Below, one piece after another: positions 16,310-26,123 of a DNA stretch of 64,000 nt (its first letter is position 1; each line of letters begins with the position of its first letter). Both the position numbers and the translations under genes were made by a program. The DNA is from Wenyingzhuangia fucanilytica (GTDB lineage: Bacteria > Bacteroidota > Bacteroidia > Flavobacteriales > Flavobacteriaceae), in contig NZ_CP014224.1 of NCBI RefSeq assembly GCF_001697185.1, positions 1,302,001-1,366,000 on the forward strand, given 5' to 3'. Under the pieces are notes generated by a model. It had not been told where the DNA came from, did not search any database, and saw only the letters and a program-made list of their open reading frames with translations.

Positions 16310-18824
16310 ACTATTTTTAATTCTATGTATTACTTATGGTTGTTTTTCTTTTGCAATTTCAATGCAAGAAAGAATACAGCTCATCTATCTACTCCCTAAT
16401 TTAGAGGCTAAGTTTGATGTTAAGTTTTCTTATGCTGTAGAAGATGTAGATGGGGTTTGGGTTACACAACCAAATAAAAATTTTACTTTAAACCAAGTCA
16501 TAGATTTTTTAAATAAGACTACCGTATTAAACTTTAAGTTTTTAACAGATCGTTATATTACGGTATCTACTTTGCAAAAAAAGGTAAGCATTTGTGGGGT
16601 TTTAACAAATCAAAATAAAGCACCTTTGTTGGGTGCTACCCTAATGCTTTCTAGGGCTAATAAGGGAGTGGTAACCAATGTAAATGGGGAGTTTTTAATA
16701 GAAAACGTTGATATAAATGAAGATGTAAACATTTCTTATATAGGATATCAAACCTTAAGTTTAAAAGCAAAAGATTTAAGAAGTTGTCAAGAAATTGTGT
16801 TGATAGAGCAGGCAGAAATGTTAAATCCAATACTAATTTCTAAATTTTTAACCACCGGTTTGCAAAAACGAGTTGATGGTAGTACTGTTTTAAATACAGA
16901 AAAATTTGGGATATTACCAGGTCTTACAGAACCTGATATTTTACAATCTATTCAAGCCTTACCAGGGGTAGAAAGTGTTAATGAAAGTATTGCCAATATC
17001 AATGTAAGAGGTGGTAGTAACGATCAAAATTTAATTCTTTGGGATGGTATTAAAATGTATCATGCAGGACATTTTTTTGGATTGATTTCTGCTTATAACC
17101 CTAATTTAACCCAAAGTGTTGTGGTAACTAAAAACGGAACTTCTAGCGAGTTTAGTGATGGGGTTTCTAGTATCATTAACATGTTTACAAAAAATGAAAT
17201 TGGCAAAGAAATTAATGGGGGATTGGGAGTAAACCTGTTAAATACAGATGTTTTTTTAGAAATTCCCATCAACAAAAAATTGGCTGTCCACGTTTCTGGA
17301 AGAAGATCTTTTACTGATGTGTTTACCTCACCAACTTATGATACTTATTTTAAAAGAAGTTTTCAAAATAGCGAATTAACCAGTTCTGATAATATTAGTG
17401 AAAGTAATAAATCTTCAGACTTTTACTTTTATGATTATACTGCCAAACTGTTGTATGATGTTAATCAAAACCATAAAATACGAGCTAATATTATTGGAAT
17501 TTATAATCACCTTGATTATACAGAAAGTGATACCAACACGCAGAATGAAACGATTTCTAGAACCAATAATTTACAACAACAAAATTTGGGAGCAGGGTTT
17601 CAGTGGAATGCCATTTGGACAAATAAATTCAAAACGGATATTGTTGCTTTTTATTCTAAATACAATATTGATGCAATAGATTATAAAATTGAATCTGATC
17701 AAAAATTAACCCAAGCCAATGAGGTGATTGAAACAGGTTTAAAGTTGAAAACAACATATAAAATTCATAAAAATGTTTCACTTTTAAATGGATATCAATT
17801 TAGCGAAACAGGAATTTTAAATCAAACTACAGTAAATGTTCCCTCTTATTCTAAAACTAAAAAAGATGTTTTACTAAACCACGCATTGTTTAGTGAAATT
17901 GAATTTAACAATGGAAGTACCTATGCTAGACTTGGATTTAGAGCAAATTACTTTCAGAAGTTTAACAAGTTTATTTTAGAACCTAGATTTAATTTTAGAC
18001 AAACATTAAACAAGCAATTTGCTGTAAAAATTCAAGGAGAGTTTAAAAATCAATCTGCTACTCAGGTAATCGACTTTCAAGACAATTTTTTAGGGGTAGA
18101 AAAAAGACGTTGGATTTTAGCCAACAATCAAAATATTCCAATTTCTAAAAGTAAACAAGGTTCTTTGGGTGTAGAGTTTCATCAACATAATTGGGTGTTA
18201 AGCACCGATGGTTTTTACAAGTTTGTTAATGGTATTACAGCTTCTAATCAAGGGTTTTACAATAGTTTTCAAAACCTAAGAGCTACAGGGAATTATCAGG
18301 TAAAAGGAATTGAGTTTTTAGCCAATAAAACAAGTAATAAATACAGTACTTGGTTTAGTTATACTTATAGTGTAAATCAATATGAATTTAAAAGTTTTAC
18401 TCCTTCTGTTTTTCCTAATAATGTAGATATAAAACATTCTGTTTCTTTGGCTTTTAATTATAATTTATTAGAAAATTTAGAAATGTCTTTAGGTGGGGTT
18501 TTAAGATCGGGGCAACCGTATACAAAACCTATTGAGGGCAAAGAAACTATTCAGAATGGAAATAATACTGTTGTAAATTACGATGTGCCTAATGATGAAA
18601 ATTTGCCAAATTTCATGAGGCTAGATGCTTCTATAAAATATCATTTTACTTGGTTTAATACCATTAAAAATTCTTTAACGTTAGGAGTGATAAATCTAAC
18701 TAACAGAGAAAATATCATCAATAGATATTATGAAGTAGATACTAATAATACCGATAAAACCATTGAGGTAAATCAAAAATCTTTAGGGTTTATGCCTAAT
18801 ATTAGTTTTAGGATTAAATTTTAA
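16296..18824 (+). CDS. TonB-dependent receptor with STN signalling domain
   Basis: 842 residues from ATG 16296. After the signal peptide come an STN domain (about residues 28-95), a carboxypeptidase-regulatory-like beta domain (about 100-175, VNGEFLIENV, SYIGYQTLSL), a plug domain (about 190-320, ALPGVESVNE, VRGGSNDQNLILWDG) and an outer-membrane barrel ending in SFRIKF with terminal Phe. The STN domain makes it a transducer that signals through FecR. The cargo is unknown; no SusD partner is next to it, which argues against a glycan system. Confidence 0.92.
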   Translation: MKQSKLFLILCITYGCFSFAISMQERIQLIYLLPNLEAKFDVKFSYAVEDVDGVWVTQPNKNFTLNQVIDFLNKTTVLNFKFLTDRYITVSTLQKKVSICGVLTNQNKAPLLGATLMLSRANKGVVTNVNGEFLIENVDINEDVNISYIGYQTLSLKAKDLRSCQEIVLIEQAEMLNPILISKFLTTGLQKRVDGSTVLNTEKFGILPGLTEPDILQSIQALPGVESVNESIANINVRGGSNDQNLILWDGIKMYHAGHFFGLISAYNPNLTQSVVVTKNGTSSEFSDGVSSIINMFTKNEIGKEINGGLGVNLLNTDVFLEIPINKKLAVHVSGRRSFTDVFTSPTYDTYFKRSFQNSELTSSDNISESNKSSDFYFYDYTAKLLYDVNQNHKIRANIIGIYNHLDYTESDTNTQNETISRTNNLQQQNLGAGFQWNAIWTNKFKTDIVAFYSKYNIDAIDYKIESDQKLTQANEVIETGLKLKTTYKIHKNVSLLNGYQFSETGILNQTTVNVPSYSKTKKDVLLNHALFSEIEFNNGSTYARLGFRANYFQKFNKFILEPRFNFRQTLNKQFAVKIQGEFKNQSATQVIDFQDNFLGVEKRRWILANNQNIPISKSKQGSLGVEFHQHNWVLSTDGFYKFVNGITASNQGFYNSFQNLRATGNYQVKGIEFLANKTSNKYSTWFSYTYSVNQYEFKSFTPSVFPNNVDIKHSVSLAFNYNLLENLEMSLGGVLRSGQPYTKPIEGKETIQNGNNTVVNYDVPNDENLPNFMRLDASIKYHFTWFNTIKNSLTLGVINLTNRENIINRYYEVDTNNTDKTIEVNQKSLGFMPNISFRIKF

Positions 18825-19036
18825 TTCATCATCATTAATACTAAGAAAAATGATATACTCAGCAATATTTTTATCAAAGTGATGATTGTTTTTCTTCTTC
18901 TTAAATTAAGACTAAAAATAGGGTTTTCATCATCTTTTTGAATAAAAAATAAACCAGCAAAAGACAAAAATAGTAGCAACATAATAATTAAATTATAGCT
19001 GCAAATAACCATTACATAGGTGTAGTGATTCTGCAT
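18821..19036 (-). CDS. Small membrane protein
   Basis: 71 residues with two hydrophobic segments (about 8-30 and 51-69) and an arginine/lysine-rich link, RRRKT, between them. I do not recognise it. It is convergent with the receptor gene, overlapping its stop by 4 bases, and divergent from satD, so its promoter region would overlap the satD operators. Support is limited to the open frame, the clear hydrophobic pattern and the tight fit between neighbours. Confidence 0.5.
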   Translation of the reverse strand: MQNHYTYVMVICSYNLIIMLLLFLSFAGLFFIQKDDENPIFSLNLRRRKTIITLIKILLSISFFLVLMMMN

Positions 19037-19051
19037 ATATCTATTTTCGAT

Positions 19052-19127
19052 TATATGATAAATAGAATATATTCTTATTTATATGATAAAAAGCATATAT
19101 TTGTATTTATATGATAAAAAGCATATA
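19052..19127. promoter_or_regulatory. Triple palindromic operator with -7 box before satD
   Basis: Three copies of TATATG-N8-CATATA start at 19052, 19080 and 19108, exactly 28 bases apart; the first copy has AATATA as its right half. A perfect -7 box TATATTTG (19096-19103) lies in copy 2 and the gap before copy 3. Copy 3 ends two bases before the satD ATG. A repressor here would cover the promoter and the start site. Confidence 0.7.
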
Positions 19128-19129
19128 AT

Positions 19130-19735
19130 ATGATGGAGGCAGTAATTACAGCAGATATTATCAATTCAAGAGAAGTTTCTCCAGAGGTTTGGTTAACAAC
19201 GTTAACAAAAACTTTGCAAAATATAGGGGAGGAGTATACTACTTGGGAAATATTTAGAGGAGATAGCATACAAATTATAACAGCGCCTAAAAAAGCGTTA
19301 GAATTGGCTATTTTATTAAAATCAGTTATTAAACAAACCCCCAATTTAGATATTAGAATTGGTATTGGTATTGGAGAAATTAGTTATAGGTCAGAAAAAG
19401 TAACTACATCAAATGGTGCTGCATTTATACATGCAGGAGAAGCTTTTGATGGTTTAAAGAAAAATACTTTAGCCATAAAATCGCCTTGGAAAACGTTTGA
19501 TAAAACGTTAAACATTATGCTAAATTTGGCAACCTTAACCATGGATAATTGGAAACCAGCCATGGCCGAAATTGTAACCCAGCAATTAGAACACCCAGAA
19601 AGTAAACAAATTGAGATTGCTAAAGCTTTACAAAAAAAACAGAGCAATGTTAGTTATAGTTTAAAAAAAGCGGGATATGATGAAATTTTAGATTGTATTC
19701 AATTTTACAAACAAAAAATTAGTGAATTATGTTAG
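19130..19735 (+). CDS. SatD-family protein with C-terminal helix-turn-helix
   Basis: 201 residues. The N-terminal part (VITADIINSREV, residues 4-15; FRGDSIQII; IRIGIGIGEI) matches the SatD family and has a nucleotidyl-cyclase-like look. The C-terminal 55 residues contain a winged-helix-like segment, KQIEIAKALQKKQSNVSYSL. Members are usually found with DUF3307 proteins, as here with a 7-base overlap. The helix-turn-helix and the operators in front suggest self-regulation. The physiological role is not known to me. Confidence 0.8.
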   Translation: MMEAVITADIINSREVSPEVWLTTLTKTLQNIGEEYTTWEIFRGDSIQIITAPKKALELAILLKSVIKQTPNLDIRIGIGIGEISYRSEKVTTSNGAAFIHAGEAFDGLKKNTLAIKSPWKTFDKTLNIMLNLATLTMDNWKPAMAEIVTQQLEHPESKQIEIAKALQKKQSNVSYSLKKAGYDEILDCIQFYKQKISELC

Positions 19736-20439
19736 TGTTAAAATTACTAATTGCTCATGTATTAGGCGATTTTGTATTGCAGTCTAGTAAATGGGTAAAA
19801 GACAAAGAAAAGAAAAAGTTTGCCTCAAAATACTTATATATTCACACTGCAATTCATGCTTTGTTGTTGTTAATCGCTTTTGGTTTTCAAACAAAATATT
19901 TGTGGACGGTTATATTGATAAGTATTTCTCATTTGCTAATAGATGGAATTAAATTACTAAAACCTATTAAAAATACTAGAGTGTTGTTTTTTGCAGATCA
20001 AATAGCACATTTAATAGTAATTGGTTTGGTTGCGCTACAATGGGGCAATTTAAAGTTTGATGTGAAAACAATTATTACGGAGCAAAATTTATTATTAGTA
20101 TTTGCTTTATTGCTGTTAACCTCGGTAACTTCTATAGTATTAAAAGTAATTTTTAGCGTATGGCATAAGGAAATAGAAGAAGTAAGTAAAGAGGATAGTT
20201 CTTTAAAAAATGCAGGAAAATATATTGGGATTTTAGAACGTTTGTTTGTGTTTACTTTTGTGGTGCTAAATCAGTGGCAAGCCATTGGTTTTTTATTGGC
20301 AGCAAAATCTGTATTTCGTTTTGGCGATTTAACCAAAGCCAAAGACCGAAAATTAACAGAATATATATTGGTGGGGACTTTGTTAAGTTTTGGAATAGCC
20401 ATTGTAATAGGAATTGTTTATCAATATTTAAGCGTCTAA
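19729..20439 (+). CDS. DUF3307 integral membrane protein
   Basis: 236 residues with about 6 hydrophobic segments. The N-terminal LLIAHVLGDFVLQSSKWVKDK and the histidine-containing IHTAIHALL / SHLLIDGIKL motifs define DUF3307; conserved His and Asp residues within the membrane could bind metal. It overlaps satD by 7 bases, so the pair is one transcription unit. Function unknown. It overlaps the convergent pseudouridine synthase by 12 bases. Confidence 0.8.
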   Translation: MLVLKLLIAHVLGDFVLQSSKWVKDKEKKKFASKYLYIHTAIHALLLLIAFGFQTKYLWTVILISISHLLIDGIKLLKPIKNTRVLFFADQIAHLIVIGLVALQWGNLKFDVKTIITEQNLLLVFALLLLTSVTSIVLKVIFSVWHKEIEEVSKEDSSLKNAGKYIGILERLFVFTFVVLNQWQAIGFLLAAKSVFRFGDLTKAKDRKLTEYILVGTLLSFGIAIVIGIVYQYLSV

Positions 20440-21114
20440 TAAGTTTATGACTCTTTTCCAATTTTCTGGAAAATCTGTTTCTAGTAAATGATTTTCATTG
20501 GTAAAAGGGTTTGTAAAAGCTAAAGTTTTGGCATGCAAAAACATGGCTTGATTGTTAAATTTTTCTTCAAACATTCTGTTGTGAAAACGATCACCATATT
20601 TAGGATCACCAATTAAAGGGTGACTAATTTTGTTCATGTGAATTCGCAATTGATGCAAACGACCGGTTTTGGGTTCAAGCTCTACTAAGCTATAACGAGA
20701 AACATCATAAGGTCCAACTTTTATAGGAACTTCAAAGGTTTTGATGCGTTTATAATAAGTAAGCGCTTCTTTATGAACATTGGCATCACGTCCTTTTACA
20801 GGGCTATCTATTTTTCCTTCTTCGGGAATAAATCCACGAACCAATCCGTAATATGTTTTCTGAATTTGATTATTAATGAATAAATTCTGAAAAGATTTTA
20901 CAAACTCTTTTTCTTTAGCAAATAAAATAATTCCAGAGGTTTTTCTATCTAATCTATGTATGGGATAAAATTTAGCACCCAGCTCATCATTTAATAACTG
21001 CACCAAAGATTTTTCTTCTAGTTGATTATTTGCCATTACAGAATGATGAACCAATATATTGTTAGGTTTGTGTACAGCTAAAATATAATCGTCTTGAAAA
21101 AGAATTTTTAACAT
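20428..21114 (-). CDS. TruC-like RNA pseudouridine synthase
   Basis: 228 residues of the RluA/TruC superfamily. The catalytic aspartate is in HRLDRKTSGIILFAK (about residue 55), and YGLVRGFIPEEG and GRLHQLRIHMNKISHPLIGD are family blocks. It lacks an S4 domain, fitting TruC (tRNA U65) more than RluD; the exact target cannot be proved. It sits on the minus strand ahead of a membrane-protein gene. Confidence 0.85.
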   Translation of the reverse strand: MLKILFQDDYILAVHKPNNILVHHSVMANNQLEEKSLVQLLNDELGAKFYPIHRLDRKTSGIILFAKEKEFVKSFQNLFINNQIQKTYYGLVRGFIPEEGKIDSPVKGRDANVHKEALTYYKRIKTFEVPIKVGPYDVSRYSLVELEPKTGRLHQLRIHMNKISHPLIGDPKYGDRFHNRMFEEKFNNQAMFLHAKTLAFTNPFTNENHLLETDFPENWKRVINLLDA

Positions 21115-21135
21115 ACAAAATAAATTAAGATTGGG

Positions 21136-21615
21136 CTATTTAATAAAATACCAACCATGACTTCCTGCTACAGCACCAAAAATAGTGATGAGACTTAAGA
21201 TTAATAAAACCCAATGAGCCCTGTGAATAATTTTGAATGTTTTTTCAGGATTTTCATTTGCATATTTCTTGTACAATTTGTGCAGTAATAAAGGTTCTAA
21301 AATGTAAATAATTACTGTAAAAATTATCCAAACCAATGTCATGGCATGTACCCACCAAAAACGATAATCTAAAAAACGATTCCAAGCATTTAGTTCATAA
21401 AGCATATAAAACCCTGTAATTCCGGTAAGCAAAGTGGTGATTTTTGCTTGTATAGAAAAACGTCCTTCAATCTCCTCAAAAGTTTTGATTTGATCTTCTT
21501 TAGACTTTAATCTTTTTACAGCGGGAATTATTACGGTGGTAACCATAGAAACTCCACCAATCCATAAAACTACTGCAAGGATGTGGATTACTCTAGCAAA
21601 AGTTAAGTGTGCCAT
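21136..21615 (-). CDS. Four-helix membrane protein, CopD-like
   Basis: 159 residues with four hydrophobic segments (about 8-30, 57-75, 85-108, 133-153). Conserved histidines near the membrane (RVIHILAVVLWIGG, WVHAMTL, HRAHWVLL) resemble CopD/DUF2269-type or haem-binding small membrane proteins. It is one gene upstream of the pseudouridine synthase. I give no function beyond the fold type; the copper link is only by similarity. Confidence 0.6.
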   Translation of the reverse strand: MAHLTFARVIHILAVVLWIGGVSMVTTVIIPAVKRLKSKEDQIKTFEEIEGRFSIQAKITTLLTGITGFYMLYELNAWNRFLDYRFWWVHAMTLVWIIFTVIIYILEPLLLHKLYKKYANENPEKTFKIIHRAHWVLLILSLITIFGAVAGSHGWYFIK

Positions 21616-21686
21616 TGTGTTTATTGTTTATATACCTAAGAATTAAAAATAATCAAATAAGTTGAGATAATTTTATCATGAAAAGC

Positions 21687-24668
21687 TTAGTTTAAAGAAG
21701 CCATTTCCAAAACACTCAAATGTTTTTTTAAGACTCCAGAAGGGGTTTGTTTACTTTCATCAAACACTCTAGTATCTCCAAACAATATAAAACTATCTTT
21801 GGCTCTAGAAACCGCAACATTTAACATGTTGGGTTTGTCATCTTTGTCAAAAAACAAAGTTCCTTCATCTAAATTACTATAAACAGAACTAAATAAAACA
21901 ATATCTCTTTCGGCTCCTTGTAAAGCGTGAACTGTTCCTAGTTTGATGTCGTTAATATTGTACCCAGCCTCAATTAAAGCTTTAGATAATTCGTTTTTTT
22001 GACTGGCAAATGGCGTAATTATTCCTAAAACTTTTTCAATAGTTTCTACCTCATAAGCTTCTTGAATGGCAACTTCGTTTTGTCTTAACCACTTAATAAT
22101 GGCGTTTACTTCGTTTAAGTTACATCTGCTATTGTATCTGCGTTCGCTAACACCTTCTATATGATAAGCCAACATTGATGGGAAAATTTGATGCTCGGGA
22201 GCAGTTCCCTTCATTGGTTTTAATATTCCACCATAAGCCAACTCATTGCAAAAACCAATAATTTCATCATTACACCTACGATGTTCTAACAATACCATTC
22301 CTGGCTGAGAACCTGTGGGCAACATGGTTTTAAATTCACAAGCGTTTTGAGCCATTTTCATGATGCTTCCGTTTGACGCTAAAAAACCTAATTCTTTTAA
22401 AACTTCTGTTTGATCGTAATGAGTAATAATATTTTGGTTGACTAAATTCCCTTGATCAATTTTTGTAGGGATGGACCAAATAGGTTCTATTTGTTGTAAA
22501 TCTCCCACGACTATTGCTTTTTTAGCTAATGAAAATAGGGGAATACTTACTTCAGGAGTTACCTGTCCTGCTTCATCAATAATTAATAAATCTATAAAAT
22601 TAAAGAGCGGAAGGTATTCAAAAATTGGTTTTCCTTCTGGATTTTCTCCTTGGAACTGACTGTAAATAAAATGTGGAGGAGCCATATAAAAGGTAGCAAC
22701 AAAGCAAGGCGTTAGCATAGCTCTACGTCTCCATTTTTCACTAATGGCTTTTTCTCCAGTACCTTTTTCTGTTTCGTTTTCTAAAGCTTCTTTTGTAGCC
22801 TCTAACCATCTGGCTTCCCAATAATGAGTGGCTAATAAAAATGCTTTATGGCGTAAACTAACGTCTAATTCATCATAAAAATATTGATGTTTTTTTGTGC
22901 TAGCGTTCATTTTTTCATACTCAAAATCCCACATTTGTTCTTCAGAAACAAAAGGGTATCCTTTAATGTTATTCCTTTGTTTCCAATCGTTTAATTTGAT
23001 GTTTGATTGTATGGCCAAATTAAAATTGGCCAAACAATCTTTTACAAATTCCAATGCTAGTTTTTCATCGGCAATAATTGTTTCACTTACATAAAAAGTA
23101 TATTCAAGATGATGAGGGTCTTGAGGATTGGTACTAAAAACTTTTTTTACCTGTTCAATAAAATCAGCATTTTTAGCCGCTAACTTTAGCTTGTTTATTT
23201 GATTTCTCCATTCTTTTAAATTTAAAATATGGATTTTATCTTTTTCTATTTTGTCTTTAGGATGAATCAGAATTTCGTTGATTTTATCAATAGAATTGAT
23301 GTAATCACTACAAATGCGTGTTCCATTATTTAGTTCATCATCTATCAATATAATTTCTTCCTGAAGATGGTTATAAACATCTTCTAAAGTTTCTGGTTCA
23401 AACTCATAATAATCTCTAAATCTGTTTAAAAAGAAAGTTTCTGCATCAGCAATATAATTTTCATTTTCTAAATCGCATAAAGTTCCTTCGTGACCAAACA
23501 AGTTTCCTTTTAAGTAATTAATATTTACTAAAGATTTTGGACTTTTAGAATTAGAAGGCAAATAGGTTGCATAACCGTTAAAATCTGGAATCCATCGATT
23601 AGATAAACTTTTTAAGGTACTTTCTGAATTGATAAAACTATCAATAATATTGGTTACCGCTTGGTTGTTACTAGAACAAGCTAAAATTACAGGAGGCTCT
23701 TCTCCAATAATAGCAGATTTTACAAATTCGGTAGCTACAACACTTTGTAATAAAGTAGTTTTTCCAGTTCCAGGAGGTCCATTTACAGCGGTTACTGCAT
23801 TTTCTTCGGATGTTAAATAAGACAACAAGGTTTTACGTTGACTAATAGACAAAGGAAATTGATTAGACATTTGCCCGGAATGAAAATGATTATAACTTAA
23901 AAATCCATCATTTGTAATGGCATTTTTACGTTCTCTATTTACAGGGTTGATAATTTTAGATAACAAAGGAAGTTCCTCAACTTCATTGATAATATTATCA
24001 TATAAAAACAAAATACTTTTTGCGGTAGCTATTTTAGAACTGGTGGCAAAATACATCACTTCGTGAACTGTTTGATAATCTTCAGTTCTATAATTACTAA
24101 TATTTCTGTAAGTAATATTCTTAAAAACCTGATTGGCATAAGCCCAATATTCATCCCAAGGAATAGCAGTTTCTTCGTCATCAGAAAAAGGTTGTTCTAT
24201 TTCTCTTGCATCTAAAATGTTTTCTGTAGACGAAAAAATAAAATCATTTTGAACATCAGCAATAGGAGCTAAGTAATTCCTAACAATTAAAGGGAATAAT
24301 TCTTTAGAAGTAGACAATTGCCCAGAACGATTTACTTTGGCAGGAATCCAAAAAGGTCTAATGGTTTTGTTTTGAAAAGAAGTGTTTTCTGATAAATGTT
24401 CTAAATAAAATGGAGCAATTAATATTTCGGTTTCGGTTATTTCTCTCCAATTACTACTGTCTTTTTTACTAATTCCTTTCAGTCGGTTTATCCTGCGTTC
24501 TTCGGCATCTAACATTTCTGTAGCATGCTTGGCACTAATGGTTCCATTACCAATAAAACAAGTTTTTTCTTGATATAAATTTTTAATTCTATTGATATCA
24601 ATAGCTAGGTTTTCACTATCCGTTAAGCTGTTTTTATAATATTGTAACCAGTTTTTTTCGTTAGCCAT
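21687..24668 (-). CDS. Large SF1 helicase, Upf1/Dna2-like
   Basis: 993 residues. Walker A is GPPGTGKTTL near residue 296, Walker B is LLIIDEAGQ near 699, motif III is VVGDLQQIEPIW near 722, and motif VI is NVAVSRAKDSFILFGD near 945. A long insert of about 370 residues separates motifs I and II, and the first 270 residues are a specific N-terminal region. It is an ATP-dependent nucleic-acid translocase. It stands alone, not in a defence cluster, and no nuclease motif is visible, although related stand-alone helicases occur in phage defence. The role is unknown. Confidence 0.85.
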   Translation of the reverse strand: MANEKNWLQYYKNSLTDSENLAIDINRIKNLYQEKTCFIGNGTISAKHATEMLDAEERRINRLKGISKKDSSNWREITETEILIAPFYLEHLSENTSFQNKTIRPFWIPAKVNRSGQLSTSKELFPLIVRNYLAPIADVQNDFIFSSTENILDAREIEQPFSDDEETAIPWDEYWAYANQVFKNITYRNISNYRTEDYQTVHEVMYFATSSKIATAKSILFLYDNIINEVEELPLLSKIINPVNRERKNAITNDGFLSYNHFHSGQMSNQFPLSISQRKTLLSYLTSEENAVTAVNGPPGTGKTTLLQSVVATEFVKSAIIGEEPPVILACSSNNQAVTNIIDSFINSESTLKSLSNRWIPDFNGYATYLPSNSKSPKSLVNINYLKGNLFGHEGTLCDLENENYIADAETFFLNRFRDYYEFEPETLEDVYNHLQEEIILIDDELNNGTRICSDYINSIDKINEILIHPKDKIEKDKIHILNLKEWRNQINKLKLAAKNADFIEQVKKVFSTNPQDPHHLEYTFYVSETIIADEKLALEFVKDCLANFNLAIQSNIKLNDWKQRNNIKGYPFVSEEQMWDFEYEKMNASTKKHQYFYDELDVSLRHKAFLLATHYWEARWLEATKEALENETEKGTGEKAISEKWRRRAMLTPCFVATFYMAPPHFIYSQFQGENPEGKPIFEYLPLFNFIDLLIIDEAGQVTPEVSIPLFSLAKKAIVVGDLQQIEPIWSIPTKIDQGNLVNQNIITHYDQTEVLKELGFLASNGSIMKMAQNACEFKTMLPTGSQPGMVLLEHRRCNDEIIGFCNELAYGGILKPMKGTAPEHQIFPSMLAYHIEGVSERRYNSRCNLNEVNAIIKWLRQNEVAIQEAYEVETIEKVLGIITPFASQKNELSKALIEAGYNINDIKLGTVHALQGAERDIVLFSSVYSNLDEGTLFFDKDDKPNMLNVAVSRAKDSFILFGDTRVFDESKQTPSGVLKKHLSVLEMASLN

Positions 24669-24880
24669 AAAAAGAGGAAGTAGGTGATTTTAAGGCTGAC
24701 TAAAATAATTGTTTCGTCCTTGTTTTGACCTGTTTTTTTAGAAGAAAAAAATAAATTTATAAACAATCTAAGCTCGTGTGGTGATAATTTTTTTGAATCT
24801 TCTATTTTTAAGGGTAGGGTATTTCTATAATTTCCTGTTTTATAAATAAATACTGTTTTAAAAAATAAGATAAATTAAAG

Positions 24881-25999
24881 ATGAATAAAAAACATTTGAT
24901 TGTTGGGGCAGTTGTCCTAAGCGTTTTAGCAAGTTGTCATAGTCATAAAAAGAGCAATACTCATAGTCATGATGGACACACCCATGGAGCTGATGAAGCT
25001 CATCAACACGATTATTTTGGCGATTATGATTTAGAAGATGAAAGTTTTGGAACCAAAACCAAAGTAACAATTACCAATAACAAACGTGTTATGGTTACTA
25101 ATTCTTTACCAGATCACGAAACTGGTGAGTTTCCAAGAAAAGGAAATCCAAACCGTATTTCTGCGCAAAATAAAACTTATGAATTCCCTTTACAACCCAA
25201 GTGGATTGGAGAGCCACAATGGGTAAGAGAACCAGGGGTAGCTATAAATGGTGTAAAGTTTGAGCCTGGAACTGCCGAAGTTGTGGTTTGTGAAACAGGA
25301 GAAAATTATAAAGTAGAAGCTTTTCAGAATTTAATTGATTTAGGTCTTGATTTTAACAATGCTCACGTGCAGCCTACAGGTGCGTATCATTATCACGGTA
25401 GTCCAACTTCTATGATAAAAAATAATGATACAGGCGAGGATTTAATCCATATAGGTTTTGCTCACGATGGATATCCTATTTACTATTCTAAAAGCAAAAC
25501 TTACAAGTCAAGTTACAAGTTGGTTGATGGAAATAGAGAAGGAGAAGATTGTACTTACTCTAATCCAAAGAAAACTATTGATGTTCCAGTTGTAGATCAT
25601 CACGATGGAACTTATACTTCGGATTTTGAATATGTTGAAGGAGCAGGTGATTTAGATGAGTGTAACGGAATTACTATTGATGGAAAATACATGTATTTGG
25701 TTACAGATGAATTTCCTTATGTAAGTCGTTGTTTGATGGGAGAAGTAGCGCAAGAAGAACGCAGAAGACCAAGAGATGGAAATTCACAAAGAGGACGTAG
25801 AGAAGGAGGAGAGCGACCTAACTTTACTCAGATTTTACAGCATATGGATGCTAATAAAGATGGAAAATTATCTAAAGATGAAGTAAAAGGACCTTTAAAA
25901 GATGGTTTTTCTAAGTTAGATACAGATGAAGATGGATTTATTTCGGAACAAGAATTTGATAATGCTCCAAGACCTACAAACGGATCGCAAAGGAGATAA
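24881..25999 (+). CDS. YHYH-domain lipoprotein with two EF-hands
   Basis: 372 residues. The signal peptide ends in the lipobox LASC, followed by a histidine-rich linker (residues 21-45) that may bind metal. The central YHYH domain (about 90-285) contains AYHYHGSP and DLDECNG. A basic RRPRDG linker leads to two EF-hands near the C-terminus: DANKDGKLSKDE and DTDEDGFISEQE, both with full calcium-ligand patterns. It is probably a secreted or surface metal-binding protein; the reaction is unknown. It is monocistronic with a terminator behind it. Confidence 0.85.
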   Translation: MNKKHLIVGAVVLSVLASCHSHKKSNTHSHDGHTHGADEAHQHDYFGDYDLEDESFGTKTKVTITNNKRVMVTNSLPDHETGEFPRKGNPNRISAQNKTYEFPLQPKWIGEPQWVREPGVAINGVKFEPGTAEVVVCETGENYKVEAFQNLIDLGLDFNNAHVQPTGAYHYHGSPTSMIKNNDTGEDLIHIGFAHDGYPIYYSKSKTYKSSYKLVDGNREGEDCTYSNPKKTIDVPVVDHHDGTYTSDFEYVEGAGDLDECNGITIDGKYMYLVTDEFPYVSRCLMGEVAQEERRRPRDGNSQRGRREGGERPNFTQILQHMDANKDGKLSKDEVKGPLKDGFSKLDTDEDGFISEQEFDNAPRPTNGSQRR

Positions 26000-26019
26000 T
26001 GGTTAAATTATTTATGTTA

Positions 26020-26050
26020 AAATGCCCTTTTGATTTTCAAAAGGGCATTT
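26020..26050 (+). terminator. Terminator after the YHYH gene
   Basis: AAATGCCCTTTT / AAAAGGGCATTT, a 12-bp perfect stem with a 7-base loop. Confidence 0.85.
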
Positions 26051-26123
26051 ACTGTTTTTATACTTACGTGTTTTAAGTGTATTTTTGAAAAACGATTTTG
26101 TAAAAGAGATGAGTAATTAGTTG

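Noticed and set aside
24815-24835. Possible fourth ECF promoter (AGGGTAGGGTA)
   Set aside because: The -35-like part is similar but no GTCTTAA follows at 15 bases.
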